In this document: in pieces, positions 1 to 5,452 of the stretch
How the letters are laid out: each line of letters begins with the position of its first letter
Position numbering within the stretch: the first letter of the stretch is position 1
Origin: Granulosicoccus sp965367215
GTDB taxonomy: Bacteria > Pseudomonadota > Gammaproteobacteria > Granulosicoccales > Granulosicoccaceae
Assembly: GCA_965367215.1 (NCBI GenBank)
Contig: CBDUIJ010000374.1
Location: 1-5,452, forward strand
Reading direction: 5' to 3'
Length of the DNA: 5,452 nucleotides
Program-made: the position numbers and the translations under genes
The notes under the pieces: generated by a model
The model's database searches: none
What the model was told of the DNA's origin: nothing
Seen by the model: only the letters and a program-made list of their open reading frames with translations

Positions 1-1212
1 ATCGATGATGCCAGAACGCCTCTGATACTGTCCGAATCAAGCGCAAGCGAAGGTCTGTCCATGGCTGAGGCGGCGGTGGCGTTGGCAATCGCCAGAAGCC
101 TGGAGGAGAACCGACAATATCTGTTGAAAAAGGAAATTCGCCAGGCACGCCTGACGGATGCCGGCTTGCAAATGGTGCGTGAACGTACCGCCCAACTATC
201 CGGTTCCTGGCAGTTCGAACGCTATCGTCAGGAACGAGTGTGTCAGGCGCTGGCCGCCCTGCATCTCTATCGGCGCGATATCGACTATCTGGTTCAACAG
301 GATCGAGTCGAGTTGATCGATCAGGCAACCGGCAGACCTACACCACAGCGCCGATTGCAGCATGGACTGCATCGTCTGCTCGAAGTGAAGGAGCGTTGTT
401 CTGTCAGTGACGAATCCAATCCGGTGTCCTCGTTGAGCTATCAACGCTTCTTTGCTCGATATCATCGACTGTGTGGCATGAGCGGCACAGTGCAGGAAGC
501 GCGTGTCGAGCTTCACCGCATCTATGGACCTCGCGTTCTGTCGATCCCGTCTGTCCGTCCGTCACGTCGTCGCATGTTGCCGTTGCAGCTTGCAGCGTCG
601 CGTGCGCAACAGCTGGATCTGCTGTTGCAGCAGGTGCAGCTGCTGCGCTCCCGGGGGCGCGCCATTCTGGTGGGTACGCGAACGGTCCGATTGTCTGACG
701 AGGTGAGTGCCATGCTCAGCGCACATGGCATCGAGCACGAAGTACTCAACGCGCGACAGGATAGTGCAGAGGCCAGGGTGGTGGCCGCAGCCGGACGTCG
801 GGGACAGGTGACGGTTGCCACCAACATGGCCGGTCGCGGTACGGATATCAAGCCCGAGCCGGCGGTTCTCGAGGCCGGTGGCCTGCATGTCGTGAACCTG
901 GAAATCAACGATTCCAGACGTGTTGACCGGCAGCTGTACGGCCGTGCGGCGCGGCAGGGCCAGCCAGGATCCTGTCAAGATATTCTCTGTCTGGACGATG
1001 AAGTGCTTGAGAGAGAATCAAGTGCACTGGCAATGCGCTTGATGAAAATGGCGACTGCGCGCGGACCTGAAACGGCCTCCGCGCTCGTTTCTGCTTTGGT
1101 ACGTCGAGCGCAGAACAGAGTGGAAAACCGTCATCGTCAACAAAGAATTGCAGTTGCAAAGGGTCAGACACAGCTTCAACGCATATTGGCTGTTGGAGGT
1201 AGGGGTGAATAG
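1..1212 (+). CDS. SecA-like ATPase lacking the C-terminal translocation domains (5'-partial)
   Basis: The frame is open from base 1, and its first codons read IDDARTPLILS, matching the SecA segment (L)IDEARTPLIIS after the DEAD box. The gene therefore starts upstream, and the ATG at 61 is internal. Of 403 visible residues, about 20-140 resemble the preprotein-crosslinking domain (RRDIDYLV, TGRPTPQRR, GLHRLLEVKE). Residues 144-163 match the end of NBD1 (FFARYHRLCGMSGT). About 190-340 form NBD2, with motif V TNMAGRGTDI (274-283) intact and motif VI GRAARQGQPGS (314-324) in place of the usual GRSGRQGDPGS; both arginines are kept. Similarity continues into the first scaffold helix (QNRVENR) and stops at residue 403. 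The two-helix finger, helical wing and zinc-binding tail are absent. An ATP-driven role seems likely, but ordinary SecYEG preprotein translocation is doubtful without the finger. It is probably a SecA paralogue, not the housekeeping secA. The adaptor gene follows after 31 nt. Confidence 0.88.
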   Translation: MDDARTPLILSESSASEGLSMAEAAVALAIARSLEENRQYLLKKEIRQARLTDAGLQMVRERTAQLSGSWQFERYRQERVCQALAALHLYRRDIDYLVQQDRVELIDQATGRPTPQRRLQHGLHRLLEVKERCSVSDESNPVSSLSYQRFFARYHRLCGMSGTVQEARVELHRIYGPRVLSIPSVRPSRRRMLPLQLAASRAQQLDLLLQQVQLLRSRGRAILVGTRTVRLSDEVSAMLSAHGIEHEVLNARQDSAEARVVAAAGRRGQVTVATNMAGRGTDIKPEPAVLEAGGLHVVNLEINDSRRVDRQLYGRAARQGQPGSCQDILCLDDEVLERESSALAMRLMKMATARGPETASALVSALVRRAQNRVENRHRQQRIAVAKGQTQLQRILAVGGRGE

Positions 1213-1227
1213 CATTACCAACAGGTC

Positions 1228-1233
1228 AAGGAG
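1228..1233 (+). promoter_or_regulatory. Shine-Dalgarno site for the HlyD-type adaptor
   Basis: AAGGAG lies 10 nt before the ATG at 1244. It decides the start of the adaptor gene. The longer in-frame alternative at 1148 would overlap the SecA-like gene by 65 bp and would place 32 non-hydrophobic residues before an otherwise standard signal peptide. Confidence 0.75.
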
Positions 1234-1243
1234 TACCTTCACA

Positions 1244-2125
1244 ATGCGTATCGTGCGTCGCGTGTCGAGCCTGCTCGTCGCGCTCTGTCTGTTATCGCTG
1301 GCGTCCGCGGTGTTTGCCCGGAGTGCCGTCGCAGCTGATGCCTCGGCATCACTGAATACGCACGAATGCCTGATGGAGCCCATGGTCGTGCTGGAGCTTG
1401 GCAGCGAGACGCAGGGCCTCATCGATGTACTCGAGGTGGACCGTGGCGAGCGTGTATCGGCGGGTGATGTGGTTGCACGCCTGAAGTCGACGGTCGAGCG
1501 ACGTCGTGTCGAACAGGCGCGCAAGCGTGCCCAGATGCGTGGCGAGATAACCGCACGCGAAGCCGATCTGGAACTGGCCAGTATCGTGTTGAAACGATCC
1601 AGAGGGCTGCACGGCAAATCATTGATCTCATCGCAGGAACTGGACGAGGCGCGCGCGCAATACCGGGTCGCTCAGGCAGCGCTGGAACAGGCCGAGGACA
1701 ATTCCGGACAACTGGAAATGGAGCTGCTCAGAGCCGAAGCACTGCTGGAGCAGCGGATCATTCGCAGCCCGGTCGATGGTGTGGTCGTCGAACACAGCAG
1801 TTTTCCCGGTGAGTTCGTACAGGACAACCCCATCATGACCATCGCTCAGCTTGATCCCTTGCGGGTAGAGGTGGTGCTGCCGCTGAGTGAATTCGGCAGG
1901 TACCGACAGGGTGATACCGCCAGGGTGCAACCAGAGCTGGGAGGCCCTGAGGTAGTCGCGGTGGTGGATGTTGTCGATCCCTTGCTGGATGCCAGTAGTG
2001 GTACCTTCGGTATTCGTCTGTTGCTGGACAATGCCGACGGACAACTGATCGCCGGGCAGAAGTGCACCGTCAGTATCGACCCTTCATCTGACCTGCACAC
2101 CTCCAGCGATTCCCTCGAGCAGTGA
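1244..2125 (+). CDS. HlyD/RND-family periplasmic adaptor (membrane fusion protein)
   Basis: This encodes 293 residues. Residues 1-31 are a Sec signal peptide: basic RIVRR, then a hydrophobic LLVALCLLSLA core, with possible signal peptidase I cleavage after AVFA (25) or AVA (30). No lipobox fits Cys15. The first half of a lipoyl/barrel-sandwich domain is at about 47-80 (GLIDVLEVDRGERVSAGDVV). A charged alpha-helical hairpin follows at about 82-170 (TVERRRVEQARKRAQ; QELDEARAQYRVAQAALEQ). The returning lipoyl half has the family hallmark RSPVDGVV (174-181) and GEFVQDNPIMTIAQLDPLRVEV. A beta-barrel follows to about 280 (LIAGQKCTVSI). Such adaptors bridge an inner-membrane transporter to an outer-membrane channel. 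No transporter is in the window. The protein is short, and the usual C-terminal membrane-proximal domain is small or missing. The mature part has exactly two cysteines, C42 and C274. It lies 31 nt after the SecA-like gene and 37 nt before the c-di-GMP gene, so co-transcription is likely. Confidence 0.87.
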   Translation: MRIVRRVSSLLVALCLLSLASAVFARSAVAADASASLNTHECLMEPMVVLELGSETQGLIDVLEVDRGERVSAGDVVARLKSTVERRRVEQARKRAQMRGEITAREADLELASIVLKRSRGLHGKSLISSQELDEARAQYRVAQAALEQAEDNSGQLEMELLRAEALLEQRIIRSPVDGVVVEHSSFPGEFVQDNPIMTIAQLDPLRVEVVLPLSEFGRYRQGDTARVQPELGGPEVVAVVDVVDPLLDASSGTFGIRLLLDNADGQLIAGQKCTVSIDPSSDLHTSSDSLEQ

Positions 2126-2150
2126 GTAACGAGCCGGTGAGTGTCATCAC

Positions 2151-2155
2151 AGGTG
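2151..2155 (+). promoter_or_regulatory. Probable Shine-Dalgarno site for the c-di-GMP gene
   Basis: AGGTG lies 7 nt before the ATG at 2163, a moderate match to the anti-SD. No convincing promoter is visible in the 37-nt gap (2126-2162), which favours read-through from the adaptor gene. Confidence 0.5.
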
Positions 2156-2162
2156 CTCTGAC

Positions 2163-5100
2163 ATGACGCTGCTGGAGAGAGTCAGGCTGCTGCTGCGGCG
2201 CTCGCATGCCATCAAGCTGGCCACCAGTCTGGCCATGCTGGTGTTGTGCGTGCTGTTTCTGGCTGATCTGTTCTCGTTGCGTGGCAACCCCTTTGCCGAA
2301 CGGCAGATGGCCCGCAAGGTGGTGGCGGAGAGTCTGGCGGTACAACTGTCGACGATGATCGGTCTGGCGGACACGCGGGCGGTGCAACATGCCCTGATGG
2401 AATTCGTGCGGCGCAGCGAGGATGTGCTGGCAGCGTCGTTGACCGAATCGGCGGGCGATGTACTGGCTGAATACGGTGAGCTGAATCTGCTGCGGCCCGA
2501 TGACAGTCGATCCTCCGCGACCCATATGGTGGTCCCCATCTTTGATGGCGACGCCACCTGGGGCCACGTGCGCGTCGCCTATGAACATATCAGTCAACTG
2601 GCTGATGATGCCCTCTACTTCGGCTTTCTCGTGGTGGGGGCATTCGTGATGTTCAGCGTGTTTCTGCGTCGTGCACTGCTGCAGATCGATCCGAGTCAGG
2701 CGGTACCTGGCCGCGTCAATTCCGCATTCAATCTCTTCACCGAAGGCGTTGTCATTCTCGATTCCAATCTGCGCATCATGCTGGGGAATCAGTCGGCTGC
2801 GCGCATGATCGGCGTGCCGCCGGAGCAGTTGATCGGAAAGCTGCTGGATGACTGGCCGTGGATGAAAGGCCAGGCCTGGCAGTCGCCCTGGAAGACCTCT
2901 TTCAATACCGGCATGGGAGTGTCTGATCAGAACCTGTATCTGAACGGCCACGACGGGCAACGACTGATTGTTGTCAGTTGTACCCTTGTCGGAGATGAGG
3001 ACCCATCGCGCAGCGGTGTCATGGTCACTCTCAATGACATGAGTGCCATGCAGAAGAAGAACCGGGAGTTGTCGGTCACGCTGCATCAGCTGAAGAAGAC
3101 GCAGGAACATATCTCCGAAAAGAACCGGGAACTGGAAGCACTTGCCTGGCTGGATCCGCTTACCGGTCTGCTCAACCGACGCAAGTTGATGGACAGCTTC
3201 AAGGCTCTGGTCGACCAGGCGGCAGAGAGTGGCCAGCCGCTGGTGTGTGTCATGCTGGATATCGATTTCTTCAAGGCGATCAATGACAACTACGGACACG
3301 CGGCAGGGGACGAAGTCATCTGTGCGGTGGCGGGACAGCTGAAGCTGGTCGGAGAGGAGAAGGACATCGCCGGGCGTTACGGTGGAGAGGAATTCGTGCT
3401 GGTCCTGCCGGATACCACGCTGGAGCGTGGTGCCGAAATGGCTGAAGCGCTTCGGCTGGCCGTGGAACAACTGGCTGATGATGTGACGGTGCCGGTTCCT
3501 CGCATCACGGCCAGTCTGGGCCTGAGCGAGTTGATGAGCGAGGATCTGGAAGCAGACAGCGTCAACGCCATGCTGGAACGTGCTGACAGGGCCTTGTATG
3601 CGGCCAAGGAATCGGGCCGCAACCGCGTGGTCGTGCATGAACCTGACACACTGGCGATGCTGGCTGCGAGCAAGGCGGCGCATGACGAACGTCAGAAGGA
3701 CAAGTCGGTACACGGGGAGAGTGTCGAGTCGCAGGCGCTGGCAGCCGACGTTTCATCGGAAGCCGGGACAGACTCGCCTGATCGGGCAGATGCGGAATCA
3801 GAGGACAGTGGGCAGCTGGCACGTGAGGCTGATGCAGTACAGGCCATCGTGCATCGTCACAAGGAAGAGGTGGCAATGCTGAAAAGTCATGATCAGATGA
3901 CGCGTTTGCCCCGCCGCCAATTGTTCATGCATGCCGTGGAGAACGAGCTGATGCGCGCCGAACGCATGGACCGTTCGCTGGCAATCGTGTCCATCGAAGT
4001 CAAGGATCTGCAGCGCCTGATGTCCAGTCTCGGCCATCACCAGTGTGAATCCATGATCAAGGAAGTGCTGGACCGGGTGCAGGATGAACTTCGCGCCAGC
4101 GATGTGGTGACCCGAATCAACGAGGCACACAGCATCTCTCATCTGGCCGACAACGAGTATGGCATTCTGTTGTCGGATCTGAAGGAGCCCGATGAGGCTC
4201 TTCCCATCATCACACGCCTGCGTCGCGTCCTGACCAATCCGGTGGAGTGTGATGGTGAGAGCATCTATCCGGGTTTCAACATCGGTGTCGCTCTGTATCC
4301 TGATTGCGGGGACATGGCGACCGAGCTGCTTGAATCCGCAGTCGGTGCTCGACTCGAGGCGGCCAGTCTGCCGGAAAAAGTGGCCTATCATTTTGCGTCA
4401 GCGGACATGGAAAAGATGTCTCGCGAATATCTGCAGCTGGAGTCGGACTTGTATCAAGCGGTTGCCGACCACCAGTTCGAAGTGCACTTTCAGCCCAAGT
4501 TCGATCTGGCAACGCGCACCATCGGCAGTGTCGAGGCTCTGGTGCGCTGGCGTCATCCGACCCGCGGCAATGTCTCTCCGGTCGACTTCATTCCCATTGC
4601 CGAAACCAATGGATTGATCGGACAGATCTTTCATCAGGTGCTCGAGGCATCCCTGGCGCAGCTGCTTGAATGGGATCGTCTGGGACTCGACAAGATCAAC
4701 GTCTCGGTGAATCTGTCTGCCTCACAGCTACGAGATGCCGATCTGGTTTCCGAGGTACTGATGGCACTGAAAACTGCCGACCTGGCACCGCAGAGGCTGG
4801 AAATCGAGTTGACGGAAACCTCCATCATCCAGTCGCCGCATCGAGCCAGAATCGCGCTCGGTCAGCTGCATGATGCCGGCGTGTCCATCTCCATGGATGA
4901 TTTCGGTACCGGTTATACCTCTCTAGGCCTGCTGGCAGAGCTGCCATTGGACTCGGTGAAGATAGATCGCTCTTTCATCGTTGCCATGCAGACCAGCGAA
5001 CGCAGTCGCGCCATTGTCGAGTCAGTCATCAACATGGCGCATACCCTCCGGCTGCTGGTGGTGGCCGAAGGGGTGGAGACCAATGATCAGCTGACCACGC

Positions 5101-5222
5101 TGGATGCGCTGGGCTGCAATGAGGTGCAGGGCTATCTCATCAGTCGACCTCTGGCAGGGCCGGATATCACGCAGCTTCTGGAGCGTGAGGCGCGGCACCA
5201 TTCGCAGCGACTGGCGATCTAG
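2163..5222 (+). CDS. Membrane c-di-GMP cyclase/phosphodiesterase: TM-sensor-TM-PAS-GGDEF-(degenerate GGDEF)-EAL
   Basis: This 1019-residue protein has TM1 at about 19-37 and TM2 at 150-168, enclosing about 110 periplasmic residues that may be a Cache/PDC-like sensor (MVVPIFDGDATWGHVRV). A PAS domain lies at about 186-295 and a signalling coiled coil at 296-327. GGDEF1 (about 328-495) carries GGEEF at 407-411, metal-binding D366, and N374 and D383 in the substrate-site pattern; it should make c-di-GMP. The inhibitory RxxD site reads EEKD. A Ser/Ala/Asp/Glu-rich linker (about 496-570) leads to a second GGDEF fold (577-745) with ADNEY (662-666) and lost metal ligands (IEVKD), so catalytically dead. 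The EAL domain (about 765-1010) keeps E791 (EALVRW), N850, E882 (IELTET), D912-D913 (DDFGTGY), K933, D935 (VKIDRS), E969 (EGVET) and Q989, so phosphodiesterase activity is expected. The net direction of activity cannot be read from sequence. It follows the adaptor gene by 37 nt and probably shares its transcript. Confidence 0.93.
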   Translation: MTLLERVRLLLRRSHAIKLATSLAMLVLCVLFLADLFSLRGNPFAERQMARKVVAESLAVQLSTMIGLADTRAVQHALMEFVRRSEDVLAASLTESAGDVLAEYGELNLLRPDDSRSSATHMVVPIFDGDATWGHVRVAYEHISQLADDALYFGFLVVGAFVMFSVFLRRALLQIDPSQAVPGRVNSAFNLFTEGVVILDSNLRIMLGNQSAARMIGVPPEQLIGKLLDDWPWMKGQAWQSPWKTSFNTGMGVSDQNLYLNGHDGQRLIVVSCTLVGDEDPSRSGVMVTLNDMSAMQKKNRELSVTLHQLKKTQEHISEKNRELEALAWLDPLTGLLNRRKLMDSFKALVDQAAESGQPLVCVMLDIDFFKAINDNYGHAAGDEVICAVAGQLKLVGEEKDIAGRYGGEEFVLVLPDTTLERGAEMAEALRLAVEQLADDVTVPVPRITASLGLSELMSEDLEADSVNAMLERADRALYAAKESGRNRVVVHEPDTLAMLAASKAAHDERQKDKSVHGESVESQALAADVSSEAGTDSPDRADAESEDSGQLAREADAVQAIVHRHKEEVAMLKSHDQMTRLPRRQLFMHAVENELMRAERMDRSLAIVSIEVKDLQRLMSSLGHHQCESMIKEVLDRVQDELRASDVVTRINEAHSISHLADNEYGILLSDLKEPDEALPIITRLRRVLTNPVECDGESIYPGFNIGVALYPDCGDMATELLESAVGARLEAASLPEKVAYHFASADMEKMSREYLQLESDLYQAVADHQFEVHFQPKFDLATRTIGSVEALVRWRHPTRGNVSPVDFIPIAETNGLIGQIFHQVLEASLAQLLEWDRLGLDKINVSVNLSASQLRDADLVSEVLMALKTADLAPQRLEIELTETSIIQSPHRARIALGQLHDAGVSISMDDFGTGYTSLGLLAELPLDSVKIDRSFIVAMQTSERSRAIVESVINMAHTLRLLVVAEGVETNDQLTTLDALGCNEVQGYLISRPLAGPDITQLLEREARHHSQRLAI

Positions 5223-5235
5223 CCTCAATGAGGCT
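5221..5235. terminator. Hairpin in the convergent gap, possible bidirectional terminator
   Basis: AGCCTC-AAT-GAGGCT is a perfect 6-bp stem with a 3-nt loop. It begins inside the TAG stop of the c-di-GMP gene and lies 11 nt from the stop of the convergent aminotransferase gene. Neither strand has a T-run after the stem, so it is not a standard intrinsic terminator. It may still stop or protect the 3' ends of both transcripts. Confidence 0.4.
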
Positions 5236-5246
5236 GGTCTGTCGGC

Positions 5247-5452
5247 CTACGAGGCTCTGCCCAACAATCGTCTGAATTCATCGGCAAATACGGCATGCTC
5301 CTGCTCGGTGCCCACACCGATGCGAAGAAACGTGTCGTGCGGTGCCACCATGGGCTTGCGCAGAAAGATACCGGCCTGCTCGAATTGTTGCAGCAAGGCG
5401 TTGGCCTTGTCTGCCGAGCCGAGATCGACGGCGACGAAATTGGTGGAAGAGC
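5247..5452 (-). CDS. HisC-like class I/II PLP-dependent aminotransferase, C-terminal end (5'-partial)
   Basis: Read on the - strand, the last 67 codons begin SSTNFVAVDLG and end with TAG at 5247-5249. The segments TNFVAVDLG, LLQQFEQAGIFLRKP and FLRIGVGTEQEH are the typical C-terminal small domain of histidinol-phosphate aminotransferases and close relatives. In these, the arginine of the (L)RIxVGT motif (here residue 43 of the visible part) binds the substrate carboxylate or phosphate end. The catalytic lysine and the PLP-binding parts lie beyond the right edge. The role would be transamination in histidine or aromatic amino acid metabolism in the cytoplasm. HisC paralogues act on several substrates, so the exact one is not assignable from this tail. 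The gene is convergent with the c-di-GMP gene across a 24-nt gap and is probably unrelated to the left-hand cluster. Confidence 0.82.
   Translation of the reverse strand, partial: SSTNFVAVDLGSADKANALLQQFEQAGIFLRKPMVAPHDTFLRIGVGTEQEHAVFADEFRRLLGRAS

Noticed and set aside
1148..1243. A longer start for the adaptor gene at 1148
   Set aside because: It overlaps the SecA-like gene by 65 bp, lacks a good ribosome site, and puts 32 polar residues before a clear signal peptide. ATG 1244 has AAGGAG at proper spacing.
1286..1290. Cys15 of the adaptor as a lipoprotein attachment site
   Set aside because: The preceding residues are V-A-L, with Leu at -1 where Gly, Ala or Ser is needed, and Cys15 is in the middle of the hydrophobic core.
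1018..1617. A 199-codon open frame on the - strand across the SecA-like/adaptor junction
   Set aside because: It has Ser/Arg-rich shadow composition and no motif, and it overlaps two well-supported genes.
2595..3483. A 16-bp direct repeat, caactggctgatgatg, at 2595-2610 and 3468-3483
   Set aside because: Both copies encode QLADD in unrelated domains of one protein with common codons. No flanking signature of a mobile element or recombination; probably chance.
2070..3713. A 547-codon open frame on the - strand
   Set aside because: It lies antisense to the adaptor end and the c-di-GMP gene, is rich in His/Gln/Arg as expected for a reverse shadow of GC-biased codons, and shows no recognisable domain.
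4140..4170. ADNEY read as an active GGDEF variant
   Set aside because: Both glycines are replaced and the upstream metal-binding pattern is also lost (IEVKD instead of xDxDxF), so catalysis is not expected.

Overview
The window is about 5.45 kb of gene-dense, moderately GC-rich DNA with short intergenic gaps. It looks like a Gram-negative proteobacterium, most likely a gammaproteobacterium. This rests on a periplasmic adaptor with a Sec-type signal peptide, a multidomain c-di-GMP enzyme and the codon style; the species cannot be named from sequence alone.

Layout. Three genes run left to right on the + strand. (1) Positions 1-1212 hold the 3' part of a SecA-like ATPase gene that is already open at the left edge. 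It keeps the end of nucleotide-binding domain 1, the preprotein-crosslinking domain and nucleotide-binding domain 2. It stops early in the helical scaffold, so the two-helix finger, helical wing and zinc-binding tail of ordinary SecA are absent. (2) Positions 1244-2125 encode a short HlyD/RND-type periplasmic adaptor with a cleavable signal peptide. (3) Positions 2163-5222 encode a 1019-residue membrane-bound c-di-GMP enzyme: TM, periplasmic sensor, TM, PAS, GGDEF (GGEEF), degenerate GGDEF (ADNEY), then a complete EAL. The gaps between these genes are only 31 and 37 nt, so they are probably one transcription unit. A convergent gene, the C-terminal end of a HisC-like aminotransferase, enters from the right edge on the - strand (5247-5452). 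A perfect 6-bp hairpin lies in the 24-nt convergent gap and overlaps the stop codon of the third gene. No stretch longer than 300 bases lacks a gene.

How the parts may work together. The unusual element is a shortened SecA paralogue beside a HlyD-type adaptor, with a c-di-GMP synthesis/degradation protein following in the same direction. My inference is an export or envelope-related machine, with missing partners (inner-membrane transporter, peptidase or cargo) upstream of the window, next to a c-di-GMP regulator that senses a periplasmic signal. The shared function is a hypothesis; the domain calls are well supported. No RNA genes, mobile elements, CRISPR arrays or convincing promoters were seen.
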